Under the pieces are notes generated by a model. The model worked only from the letters and a program-made list of their open reading frames with translations. It was not told the origin of the DNA and searched no databases. A DNA stretch of 64,000 bases from a virus: IMG/VR virus record IMGVR_UViG_3300021424_000009, positions 36,279-100,278 of that record. One strand, given 5' to 3'. Shown here piece after piece: positions 13,544 through 24,302 of this stretch. How positions within the stretch are numbered: the stretch's first letter is position 1; every line of letters starts with the position of its first letter. Made by a program: the position numbers and the translations under genes.

Positions 13544-15647
13544 ATGACTTCTTTTTATGAATTCAACAAAAATGTTTTAAATGATTCTAAATCATTTACA
13601 ATGAGCATAGTAAACAACATAGTGCCCAGAAATGGCAAGGCTGTAGTTGCCACCTCTCAATCTCAAAGAGCGTATACCGGAAGAACATTGACTACTCCGG
13701 ATTTGTTGTCGGCTGCCTCCGGAAAGTATCTTTTTAAAAATCCTGTTTATCAAAACGTATATAGATCTAATTTAATAAAAGAAAACTACAAAGGACTCTT
13801 AGCAACAATGCTTGAGGGGCAGTTAACTGCTGATGGCGAAGAAGCAGAGGCTGTTGCTGCAAATATACTTTTACAAAGCGGTCTGGGGCGACAGGGTAGT
13901 GATAGGGGATTGCTTAACGATGTATCAACAGCTTTAAATGCCACCTATAATACCGCATCTAAAACTGCAGCTTATTCTGTTGGGACAAATAATCTTCCTC
14001 ATGTTTGGCAGGATTATGAATCGGCACCCGGTGCCGTGGCAACAAAATATATGGATGTTGCCCTTAGTTCAAGATTGACTGATTTACAAAAAACTTATTA
14101 CTCTCAAAGAGGAGAACTGCTTTCAAAACATGTCAGATTGTCAAAAGGTGATATAAATGTTTTAAAAAATGGATTCTTTTTTGATATCAAAGACAACAAT
14201 TTGGCGGCTGAATATGACGTTCCAAACTCCAAACTTTATGAAGGCACGGCAGATACGATTGAAAGAAAAATAAACGAGGCCCTGGTCAGGTCTGCTTCAG
14301 AAAAAGCTTTTATAAGTGCAAGTTTAATTGAGTGTTTAATGGCCCTAGCTTCAACTTCGTTTGGTCCTCCCCTAACAATAGATGGTTATTGGGGCGGATT
14401 TGGAACATTTAGACAAGATGGCACCGACGGTTCTAAGCCCAGAAGCTCTGGAGCGCAAGGCAATAGTATAACCGATCACGCATTCGGCAGAGCATTTGAC
14501 ATAATGAATCTTTATCAAACCGCAATGGATCAAGTTGAAAGAAAATACCTAAGAAGAATAACGAACATAAATTCTAAACAAGGATATGATTATCAGCTCC
14601 ACCTTCTGCTAACCAAGTTTAACGCGATGCCGCAGCATTTGGTTCCTGATTACATGGCTATTTCGGCCAGCTATACCGGTGAAGAGTACGACACCTACAA
14701 CAATTCAACTTCCATAATTGCAACCAAATATCCTAATTTAGGACATCTCAAAGTTAAAAGAGATACTAGTGGAGCCCATAATAACCATATACATTTTAGC
14801 TTTGCCGCAACCAGGGGCGGTATATACACTGGTCCAAACGGACAACTCGAAACTTTTTTCAGGGCCCCCAAATCTGCTGGTTATCCTCCTGGAATTGTTG
14901 GATTGCCGGCGGACAGAGCCGAAAGAGCAATTGAATTAAATGAATTTACAAAAGATTACACCGCAAACCATGCAAGCGTTGAGCCCAATATACTGTATAG
15001 TGCCTTAGTTCAATATGGACTATTTACCCCTGAGTTAGCCTCGTGTTTTGTGGCAATTTCTGTGAGAGAGTCTCAAAGAAAAGTTTACATTGCGCAACGA
15101 ACACATGGAGCTATAGGTCTCTGGCAGATTTCTACCGTGCCAAAAGACGGTGGAATGGGAACAGCATACATATCTTTTCCCAAAAAAGAAAATATAATTT
15201 ATTGGAAATTAGCTTTACCAGATAAGGCTAATGAGAATCTAACAGAGGAACAAATAAAATCATATATAAATCAAAGATGCGAAAAAGAAAATATTCGACT
15301 GGATCTTTTTGATAGAAGATGTTGGAATATAGCAAATCAAATAGATTTAGTTAGATCAAAAATGGGATTTAAGAGTAGTAAACAGGCAGTAGACGGCTTA
15401 AGCAATAGAGTGTCCGCTTGGGGTGATGGGTATTGGGATAAAGAAGGGCAAAAGGGTTGGATCACCGCAACGAATTTCTCTGATGCTTCATCCGTATATA
15501 TTAAGATGACCCGGAAAAAAAGAAGAAGATTTAAAAAATTGGATTAGACAAAACACAATAAGCACTTCTCCAACATTAAGGATAGATTCTTCAAATCAAA
15601 AAAGTTATTTAGAAAATTGGCTAGGAGGAAAACACTATGCCCATTAA
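13544..15647 (+). CDS. Tail-associated lysin with M15-like peptidase and transglycosylase-like domains, one CGG +1 shift
   Basis: 700 residues in two segments, 13544-15511 and 15513-15647. Residues about 310-320 hold DHAFGRAFDI, matching the H-x2-G-x-A-x-D zinc-binding motif of M15/DD-carboxypeptidases, and residues about 410-418 hold the second zinc motif in HNNHIHFSF. Residues about 505-530 (RESQ, then GAIGLWQIS) resemble a lytic transglycosylase core. The protein would locally open peptidoglycan during tail penetration. It has an AAAGG ribosome-binding site. The CGG at 15512 extends the C-terminus by a 44-residue tail (GKKEEDLKNWIRQ and on) that ends inside the start of the next gene. Confidence 0.82.
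15512..15515 (+). other. CGG +1 frameshift site 6 (CGGA)
   Basis: In-frame CGG after ACC. The zero frame gives a short Arg/Lys tail and stops at 15547; the +1 frame runs to 15647 and overlaps the next start by 11 bases, as is common in this genome. Confidence 0.82.
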
Positions 15648-16005
15648 TTATCCTAAATTTGATCATAAGATACAAAATCAAATAGATCAATCAAAAATGA
15701 AACAGGGTAAGGGTAGGCCTGGTGTTATAATGTCCTATAGCATAAAGGACAACACTGCTTCAATAGTGTTGGATGATCAAATGTCAACTCTAACGGGAAA
15801 CATTATGCATGACGTACCGTGCCCGGTTACTGTTGGGGTTCAGTCTGTGGCTCCTGAGCCCGGCACTAGGTGTTTTGTTCAATTTAGGGATGACAATGAA
15901 AGCAGTGGTTATGTTGCATTTTACTTTGATCAACCAGAAATATCATCTAGTTATGATAGAAACTATACCGTCAATACGGGCATACCTAAGTATATGTCGA
16001 GGTAA
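15637..16005 (+). CDS. Baseplate spike OB-fold protein (gpV/gp5-like)
   Basis: 122 residues. After a short N-terminus the sequence is beta-rich and resembles the OB-fold of phage spike or baseplate-assembly V proteins: a PGVIMSYSIKDNTASIVL strand pair, then a VQSVAPEPGTRCFVQF segment. A strong AGGAGG ribosome-binding site precedes the ATG. Its place between the tail lysin and the gp25-like wedge gene fits a central spike component. No CGG shift. The family call is by eye and moderate. Confidence 0.65.
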   Translation: MPINYPKFDHKIQNQIDQSKMKQGKGRPGVIMSYSIKDNTASIVLDDQMSTLTGNIMHDVPCPVTVGVQSVAPEPGTRCFVQFRDDNESSGYVAFYFDQPEISSSYDRNYTVNTGIPKYMSR

Positions 16006-16007
16006 TC

Positions 16008-16649
16008 ATGTACGAACAGCGCAGCAATCTAACACAATCTAATTATGAATTTTCTGTATCCGACGAATTAACTAGGAGGAACGAATTTTCAAGAAGAGAA
16101 GTTGGCCTTAATCATCCAGACAATAACTCCTTTATTAGACTCAATGACGAAGGAGATATAGAAATATTTGCAACCTCTGGAGTGGGGATAGTCATAAGTG
16201 CAAGTGGTAGGTCAATATCATTTTTTGCAGATAAAATAAGAATGTTTTGTTCAGAAAATGGATTAAGATGGAATAACTTTAATTTTAATTATTCAGCATA
16301 TGATTATTCGCAGCCAACACTAGTTCAATTAGACACAAAAACGATAAACTCGGCTCAAAATAACGCTGAGCATTATTTGGCAAAGTTAAAGAATTTAGAA
16401 GAAAAAGATATTCAAATTCCCATTACTATAAAAGGTGATTATGGACTAGGCTTTGAGGAATTAAATAATAACCAAAAATATGATTCTTTAATTTCTACAG
16501 AAGGCCTTTCTGAAAAAAATAAAATGATTGTACATAATATTCTTAAAGAACACTCCGCAGAATATATTGAATATTTAATCGATTTATTAAAAGAAGGATA
16601 TGAATTTTCTCAAGCAAAAAGCAAGGCAGATGAGATAAAAAATGTCTGA
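16008..16649 (+). CDS. Probable tail spike or baseplate accessory protein, 213 aa
   Basis: The N-terminal 80 residues alternate short beta strands (RLNDEGDIEIFATSGVG, then SFFADKIRMF), resembling a spike or trimerisation fold. The C-terminal half is helical and charged, ending in a Lys-rich stretch. It starts two bases after the spike gene and overlaps the baseplate wedge gene by 8 bases, so it is co-translated with them. I recognise no specific family. Confidence 0.6.
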   Translation: MYEQRSNLTQSNYEFSVSDELTRRNEFSRREVGLNHPDNNSFIRLNDEGDIEIFATSGVGIVISASGRSISFFADKIRMFCSENGLRWNNFNFNYSAYDYSQPTLVQLDTKTINSAQNNAEHYLAKLKNLEEKDIQIPITIKGDYGLGFEELNNNQKYDSLISTEGLSEKNKMIVHNILKEHSAEYIEYLIDLLKEGYEFSQAKSKADEIKNV

Positions 16650-17022
16650 TATACACTTAACGATGTCTGGTGATTTTTTGATAAATGGAGGAAAAGATAT
16701 TGCACTCACAAATTCCAACCTTCAAGACGATATTCAACAAGTTTACCTAAGGCTTATGACTGAACCCGGCGACTTTAAAATCTATCCTTCCCTAGGAACT
16801 GATCTATCTTCATTGTACGGTATGCCTCAATGCCAAGAGACAGGAGATTACGGATCCCAAATGATAAGGGCTGCTCTTGAAAAAGAAGATATTTTTGCTG
16901 GAAGAAATATACAAATAACCTCAGTTCCAACCTCAAAAAATTCTATAAGGTTTGATGTTCATATCATAACAGACACAAATCAACCAGTAACCATTTCGGT
17001 TAATCAAAGCTTAGGAGCATAA
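16642..17022 (+). CDS. Baseplate wedge protein, gp25/W-like
   Basis: 126 residues, the usual length for T4 gp25/P2 W relatives. Family pattern: an N-terminal GDFLINGGKDIALTNSNLQD segment, then DDIQQVYLRLMTEPGDFKIYP with the conserved E-P-G that anchors sheath assembly, then a GTDLSSLYG loop. It initiates the baseplate wedge to which the contractile sheath attaches. Its stop touches the start of the J-like gene, the standard W-J order of contractile injection machines. Confidence 0.88.
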   Translation: MSDIHLTMSGDFLINGGKDIALTNSNLQDDIQQVYLRLMTEPGDFKIYPSLGTDLSSLYGMPQCQETGDYGSQMIRAALEKEDIFAGRNIQITSVPTSKNSIRFDVHIITDTNQPVTISVNQSLGA

Positions 17023-18192
17023 ATGGTTGTTTACGGCGCAAAAGAAAAAGAAGAAATTTTAATTTCTATTCTCAATTCATTAGAGACCGATGCTGGCATA
17101 ACGGCAATTTATCCTGGATCAATAGCAAGAGCATTTGCTGAAGCAATAAGCTCTCAAATATCTGATCTTTATGCCTCATTAAATTTTACATTTAGACAAA
17201 GTGGATTGTCTACGGCTTCTGGCAGAAGCCTTGATTTGATAGGCGAACTCTATGGCGTAACAAGAAAGCAGATTTCTGATTCCGCCGCCGCAGAAAGACA
17301 GTCTTTTAATATTGAATTTTTTATACAAAAACCGCACAGTCAAGCAGTTGTCGTGCCATCACAAACTCTTGTTTATAACAATATAGAAAATTTTTCTGGT
17401 AGACAGTATAGATATAAATTAAATGGAGAAGTTGTAATACCGCCAGGAGCAACAAGGGCATATGGTATGATCATGCCAGATTTTGAGGATAACGCGTATG
17501 TTGCTCCAAAAAATTCTTTAACAATACATAATTTTATTGCCCCTCCTGGTGTAGTTATTTTTTGCAAAAATACAAAAGAAGTTTACTCAAAAATTAATTC
17601 TGAGGGAGACGAAAACTATAGAAGAAGAATAGTTGCCTCTATCAAAACCAGGGCCGCAGGAACCACCGAATCAGTTAGATTTGCGGTATTATCAATTAAG
17701 GGAGTTAGAGACGTAAGAATTAGAGAAAGTTCGTATGGAATAGGGTCTTGCGATATTATAGTTGTTCCAGAGACTTTATCCGCAATACAGCAGATGCCAG
17801 AGGTTATATTGTCGTCAATTGCTTCTGTTAGACCAGCTGGAGTAAGATTTAATGTTAGGTTGGCAGAAAAAATAGAGATAAACCTTTCTGCCACTATTTC
17901 CCTGTCCAATTCTGTGGACGATGTGCTTGCAGCCGGCATAAAAAACCAGGCTTCACTTTTTGTAAAAAGATATTTAAATTCTTTGACAATAGGAGACACC
18001 ATTTCTATATCCGAAATAGAAAGACAAATACGACAGTCTTCTGATTACATAAGGGGCGTTTCGATCAATACATTCAACGCAGATGGAAAGGATCTGCCTT
18101 TGGCAGATTTTACCCCCTTAAGCGATAAACTGTATCCAGGTGCTGGCAACATAGCTATTTATGCTGCTATAATTGGTCAGTACAATTTATAA
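17023..18192 (+). CDS. Baseplate J-like protein
   Basis: 389 residues. It shows the J-family layout: an N-terminal wedge-binding helix, a SGRSLDLIGELYGVTRK segment, the central GDENYRRRIVASIKTRAAG region with the conserved E/D-xx-R-R pattern, and a repeated beta domain with VRPAGVRFNV. It forms the wedge ring with the gp25-like partner immediately upstream. No CGG codon is in frame. Confidence 0.88.
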   Translation: MVVYGAKEKEEILISILNSLETDAGITAIYPGSIARAFAEAISSQISDLYASLNFTFRQSGLSTASGRSLDLIGELYGVTRKQISDSAAAERQSFNIEFFIQKPHSQAVVVPSQTLVYNNIENFSGRQYRYKLNGEVVIPPGATRAYGMIMPDFEDNAYVAPKNSLTIHNFIAPPGVVIFCKNTKEVYSKINSEGDENYRRRIVASIKTRAAGTTESVRFAVLSIKGVRDVRIRESSYGIGSCDIIVVPETLSAIQQMPEVILSSIASVRPAGVRFNVRLAEKIEINLSATISLSNSVDDVLAAGIKNQASLFVKRYLNSLTIGDTISISEIERQIRQSSDYIRGVSINTFNADGKDLPLADFTPLSDKLYPGAGNIAIYAAIIGQYNL

Positions 18193-18210
18193 TCAACAGT
18201 AGGTTCAAAT

Positions 18211-19470
18211 ATGGAAAAAAATTTCGTAATAACTAATACCTATATAGTGCGCGCCCCTAATGTTTCACAGGCAAAAAACTTGGTGTTTGAAAACGTTGGC
18301 AAGGGTGACATTTTGAATGAAGACTTAAATATTATTGAGATAACAGATGAAGAAATAGTTGATTATATAAACGAAAAAGATGGATCATATAGTCAATCGT
18401 CTGTTATGGAAATTCAATCTGAAGACTCCTACGAGCAGGACGGAAGTTCCGAATTGGCGTCTATGGTTTCTGATTCTAGGAACGATTTTCTTAGATCAGA
18501 AAATAGAAGATTGGCTAAACTAGTAGATAAACACAAAAATGTTCAACACGAAGTTGTGGTAGCAGCATATCAAGCTGCTTTCGATGTTTTCTCTAATTTT
18601 GAACTACCAAAAATAAAACAGCCCTCAATCAAGGCTTCTTCTAAACATAAAACTCCGGAGACCGCCGTTGCAGTTTTTTCTGACTGGCAAATGGGTAAAA
18701 TTACGGCCAGTTATAACACTGACGTGTTAGAGCAAAGAATAGAGCAATACACGGAGAAATTAATTGAAATTACCGAGATTCAAAGAATGGATCATAGCGT
18801 AGACGATCTTCATGTATGGCTGCTTGGCGATATAGTTGAAGGAGAAGAAATTTTCGCTGGTCAATCTCACTTAATTGATTCGGGTCTTTATAGGCAGGTT
18901 GGTATAAATGGCCCAAGAATACTGTCTAAGTTTTTGACTACTGCATTAGAAAACTTTAAACGAGTACATGTTATCGGCATCATAGGAAATCATGGGGCTA
19001 TTGGCGGAAAGATGAGAAAGTCTCATGATCCAGAAACAAATATGGATAGATTACTATATAAGATACTTGAACTCATCTTTGATAAAGAGGAAAGAATCAG
19101 TTTCAATATCCCCGACGGGAGAGGAGAAAGAAACTGGTACGCAGTAGATACAATAGGTGATTATGGTAGTTTGTTGATACACGGCGATCAATTACCGTCA
19201 CCAAGTTCTTATCACGCTTACTATAAAAAAGTAATGGGCTGGAAAGATGGCGCTATTCCTGAGCATTTTGACGATGTATTCATGGGGCATTATCACCAAC
19301 AGTTTAAGATGACAATAGGAAGCGGAATGCTTAGAATATCCGGTTCACCAGAAAGCGGGAATACATATGCGCAGGAGTTCTTTTCCTCTATGGGCAGAGC
19401 CTGCCAACACCTAATGTACATTCACCCAGAGCATGGAGTAACTTCTGAGTATTCAATTTGGTTAGAGTAA
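18211..19470 (+). CDS. Calcineurin-like metallophosphoesterase with small N-terminal module
   Basis: 419 residues. The C-terminal two thirds carry the metallophosphoesterase signature in order: FSDWQMGK, LLGDIVEG, IGNHGAIGG, LLIHGDQL and GHYHQQF, so all metal ligands appear present. The N-terminal 55 residues (NFVITNTYIVRAPNVSQAK) match the free-standing 64-residue protein at 45151. A cytosolic hydrolase acting on nucleic acid or phosphoester is expected from the family; the substrate is unknown. It is unusual to find it between baseplate J and the fibre genes. Confidence 0.85.
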   Translation: MEKNFVITNTYIVRAPNVSQAKNLVFENVGKGDILNEDLNIIEITDEEIVDYINEKDGSYSQSSVMEIQSEDSYEQDGSSELASMVSDSRNDFLRSENRRLAKLVDKHKNVQHEVVVAAYQAAFDVFSNFELPKIKQPSIKASSKHKTPETAVAVFSDWQMGKITASYNTDVLEQRIEQYTEKLIEITEIQRMDHSVDDLHVWLLGDIVEGEEIFAGQSHLIDSGLYRQVGINGPRILSKFLTTALENFKRVHVIGIIGNHGAIGGKMRKSHDPETNMDRLLYKILELIFDKEERISFNIPDGRGERNWYAVDTIGDYGSLLIHGDQLPSPSSYHAYYKKVMGWKDGAIPEHFDDVFMGHYHQQFKMTIGSGMLRISGSPESGNTYAQEFFSSMGRACQHLMYIHPEHGVTSEYSIWLE

Positions 19471-19486
19471 ATTAAAAGGATCAGAG

Positions 19487-22400
19487 ATGAAAAACTATCT
19501 GTTGGGTCTACGAAGCGCAGACTTTAACAAAAATCGGAAACGTTTGGACAACTGATCCCATCAACTTATATAATAACGGGTTCTATAAAAACTTTTGCTA
19601 CAAAAGATCTGAAAGTGGCTTGAATCTTTTAGGTGATTTTGTCTTTGTTGGAACAGAATTAACGTCGCCATCATATAGCGGTAACCATTCGACGCCGTTA
19701 GATGATAACGCAATCTACGTAACAAACTATGGCGAAATAATATATGAAGACTCAACTCCAAATTTGTATAGATTTATAGATTATTCATCCAGGGTTGACC
19801 TAGTATCTTTTAAGGCTCAATTTACCAATTATTTAGGGACTTTGGAACCCACATTTAATCTTCAGGTATATGAATCTGACACATCTAACGGCCCATGGAT
19901 GCCATCAGAGTTTTCTAACAATTCTGGCGTAATATTTTTAACAAACTGTAAAAGATATATAAAATTAGAGTTGACAATCTTCTTTGAAAATCCGGAAGCA
20001 ATATCAGATTTCGGACTGCTGTTGTTTTTGGACGTCTTAATTCATGACATTAGTATTCCAACTATATCCGATTCAGCCAGGTCTATACTAAGTAATTTTC
20101 CTAGTTGGACATCTTTGTATGAGGATTCATTAGAAAGAGCTACTCCAGAATTAGCAACTCCTATTTCTGTTGGAGGAAAATTTCTAAACTCTCTGATTGG
20201 AGAACATTTAGAAAATATTAATTCGGCTCTCAGCCTTCAATCTTTGGACGCATTTATATCTACAGCAAATGAAGATTCTGTTGATTGGATATATGTGTCA
20301 TATGCAGCCCCAAATGCTGCAATAAAAGTAAGTGGAGATTCCATTGCACTCTCTAGGACCGGATCTATTAATGAGCTTTATGGATATAAGAAAACGGATT
20401 ACGCCTATTATCATGACATAATAGATAATCAAATAATTACGTTAAGGAAATTTCAAATTCTAGATATAGATGGAATAGCTTACAGTCAACAACCGATTTT
20501 ATTGTTCAATGAGTTTGATGAATTTGGCGCAAAAGTAGGATTGGGCAGATTGTTTCTGGAAAACAATGTAAACTATAAAAAAAGAATATTAGATGTATAT
20601 AATAACATTCCGTCAACCGATGTAGAGGGCTTGAAAAGAACTCTAAGAAGAGAGCTTGATATTTGGAGGGCCTATGGAGCTACGCCAGATTCCAACTATC
20701 TTGGAGCCACTCCGGAGATATTAGAAATTTCAGAGATAGAATCTTCTACTCCATATATAAAATTTAGCAGAGTTCCTGAAGATAAACTGTTTGAATTTGG
20801 AAAGTCAATCAATGAAAAATATCCTTTTACTTACGGATACGTTAATTGGGAAGATGGAATATGGGACGTAGCGGGAATTAATCACGAGGGAATCACCACA
20901 ATACCTTCAGTATACGATTCGGAAAGGGCCACTCAAAATTATTTTCAAACAGGGGTCGGAGACTTAGAAGATCTAATGGTTTTTGTAGAAAATGATTCTT
21001 ATTCTACGGTTTCTTTCGAGGGATATTTTCAGGCATCGGGATATAAAGCTTTGTCGTTTACTGATGTGTACTCTCCAATAAAAATTCCAATCGTCTATTT
21101 CGGCCAATATTATCATCCCAACGTTCCAGACCCAGACGCAAATAATCCAAACAAGTTAAACCCTTCTTCAAATGGTGGAGTAAACCTTGTATATGAAATA
21201 GACTTAAAAGCCCATGATCAATACGCTACGCCTTCTGTTTTTTTCAAAAATTTCTCTTATCTAGATAGGGAAGATTTTATAGTAAAAAATTATTATTCAC
21301 AAAATAGTCCATCTAGTCCAGAATATAATCTAATAAAAGTGTTCAATTCAGACGGATTTAGTAATCCATCTATAGATTTCGTCGAAAAAACTTATGGATA
21401 TTCTTACGCAAATACCTCCGCAACACCGGTAACCAATTCGATAAATATAAAAGATATAAATAACATAAGACTTGTCGCGCAAGCTAAATGGAATCAGCAA
21501 ACTCAACAATATCAAAACGTAACAAATGCAAATTACAGAGTCGCCTTTAATGAACATTCATCCGGATATCAGGTCAATCCATCCTTTGGTGCACAACATT
21601 CATTGTCAACTCCAAATATAAATTACATAAATGCGAATTTTAAAATTGGTTCAACAGTTTACGGAACACAAAATGTATACGGAATCACTGATCAAATAAG
21701 TGACGAAATTGAAATAAATAAAGATAATGATATAAGCTCAATAGATAACCACAAAATTTTAATTGACGACTTAAAAGAATCCTTAGTCTATCCTATTGGA
21801 GTAGTTCCGCAAAATTTAATACTAGAAAATGAAAAGTCGCAGCCAAGTCCGTTATATAAAACATTTCAAACTCAAGAAATAAAAGACCCTGAACACGGTG
21901 GAAGATCTGAAAATCCATATGATATAAATTCTCCAGAATACTTTATTCCTTCTTCTCCAAATATATTGATTAAAAGATACGATACACCCGATGCTAGCGG
22001 ATTGCCTTCAGATACCGATTATTTTGAATCAGCCACAATAAGCTATTCCGATCCTACTAAATCTGTTGTGATTACAACTGGATTATCAGCAACGCCATAC
22101 TATCCCTTTAAAAAGCCCATATGGTCAAATATTGAGGGAGTTGAAATAAAAAGTACTCCAATGATATTTGGATATCTTGATATGTTTGGCAACGCTTACA
22201 AGCAAACAGAAAAATTTGAAGATTTAGGCAGATCGCCCAATTCCAATCATGTAGATTCTTTTGTCGGTAAATATGATGTGAATAGAAATTCTTTTGGAAT
22301 ACCTTTTGAAAAAGCAGACGAATATATTATTTCTGAAATTAACCCAATTAGCCTAAATGAAGATATAGTTTTGTCTACATCTAAATCGGCGGTAAAATCC

Positions 22401-24302
22401 AGCGGCTATTCACCTAGTGAAATGATAGACTTTATTTACGAGGAGTATGACCCACATATAGGGAATTACAAATACTCAAGCATTATGGTCGACGCAAAGA
22501 ATGCAAGCACGTATGATAATAACTCTTTAAATATTTTTGACAACAAAGATCCAAGCCTAAAAACCGGCTGGTTGTATCTATCAGAGAATGAATATTACGT
22601 ATACGCTAAACCAATAGTAGACATATACAATGGTCAGTTATTTGAGATCGACCTCTCACATATTCCAACACAGGCAGCTCCTATATTGGTAAATTCATAC
22701 TCTAACGGTTCCACGATTAATTATAAAGAAGCTTACTTCAACGACGCTTCGACTCCTGGTAACGTAACTTTCCGCAACCAAGAAATTATAAATGGCTCAA
22801 AAGATTTAGCGCTGTATTTAGCGTATCCAATAGTTTCAAATATTGGCATACAAGATTCTTTTACCGGAAAAATATTAACAACCTCTCTTTTAAATCCAGA
22901 ATTTTACATATGGACTTTTGTAGACATTAATGGAAACCATGTTGTAGATACCGAAGACACTGGCATATACTATATTAGTTCTTCTTCGGCAATTCAGAGT
23001 GGAGATAGCTTTTACTCACATATTGGCAACAGACTACAGATACTAGATTCGGTAACACATCAAAGTGTGGTAGTGCCTGGGAGAGAATATATAGTGGACT
23101 ATAATGTGGATGAAGCGTTTTATGTTGAAAGAAACGAAAAAAAGCTTTATCTCTCTTCAACTCCTTCAGATTCATCTATTTACAATGTTGTTTATGAGTC
23201 CTCTGAGTTTTTATCTAGTACGCCATCTGGATTATCTATTAACACAATAAATAATCCTATAGATGAGGGGTATATTTTTGTGTCAGATTCTGAGTATGAT
23301 TTTGATTCCGCATCAGTATGGGTTTCTCCGTATAAGATCTCCAATTCAGAAAATGACTTTGTATATGTTTCCATAATTTCCTATGATGTTTTAGGCAATC
23401 CAAAGCCAAATCAAACGTTTAGAATATACGGGACTTACATGCAAGCCGATGAAGAATACCTAACGACTAACAACAATGGATTTGCTAAGACAACCGTTAA
23501 ATATACTGGAGGTAATTCAGGTGTTAGTCTTAATTTAAATATTCAGGGTGTATCTTATCCTTCTTTTGGGGCAAATAAAAACAGCCAAAGCTCAGGGTTT
23601 TTAGAGCAATGCGTAATCAATTTAACAAAAAATGAAACTAGTCAATTTAAATTAAGGGCAGCCGTAGATAACCTTAATATTAAGGCTAATTTAATTGATA
23701 GCGTATACATATCTGGGTATGTAAGGAACAATAATACGCCTCCATCTAGTACGCCAATAATATATTGGAGAAAAGCAAGAACAGCCTATGACGCCCTCAA
23801 CGAAATAGAATACGCCCAAAACCAGTCTGTCCCAGGAAGAGACGGGTATTCGGGATACGTAAAAGCGGATAAATACGGAAACTTTAATATTGGTCCATTT
23901 GACTCTCAAGACAGAACAAATCCGGGATTATGGTTTGTTGTCGTAGAAACCGAGATGAGTTCAACTCCTTCAAGTGAACCAGTTACTATATACGGTGACG
24001 TGGTGTATTGGTTTGAGAATTATGATAATATTCATTACTCAAATGAATTAGTACCGCTTCCCAGATTTTATACGGCAGTGCCGCTATCCGGTGATGAAAT
24101 AATTAAAGAGCCTAGATTTAAATATGAATATGTTAACCATGAGTACGACGCATCACCGAGTGCAACGCCAGAGCTAAACTGGACTCCGCCAAAATGGTTC
24201 CCAATTTCTCGATATGAACAATATCAAATGGGTTTGTTCGGTTCAACCCCAAATGTTATTTCCTCTTATGGGAACATGTATGAAGATTATGAGGATAGTT
24301 AA
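19487..24302 (+). CDS. Giant beta-rich tail/fibre protein, about 1,604 aa, one CGG +1 shift near N-terminus
   Basis: The ATG at 19487 follows AAAGGATCAGAG. Sixteen codons lead to the CGG at 19535, then the +1 frame runs 19536-24302. Without the shift only a 22-residue peptide results, and the long frame has no ATG, GTG or TTG before 19620. The protein is rich in Ser, Asn, Tyr and Thr with many predicted beta strands and no cysteine-rich or catalytic motif. Nineteen Ser/Ala-Thr-Pro tripeptides are spread along it with varied codons. The position after baseplate genes suggests a baseplate-fibre or receptor-binding component. Confidence 0.75.
19535..19538 (+). other. CGG +1 frameshift site 7 (CGGA)
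   Basis: In-frame CGG 16 codons after the ATG at 19487. The zero frame stops at 19555; the +1 frame reads GNVWTTDPINLYNNG. The pre-shift segment is short, so this assignment is weaker than most. Confidence 0.7.

Noticed and set aside
19490-19535. Reading the long fibre frame upstream of 19535 without a shift
   Set aside because: That frame has no start codon between a stop just after 19487 and the TTG at 19620; the frame opened by ATG 19487 has an AAAGGA site and reaches CGG in phase.
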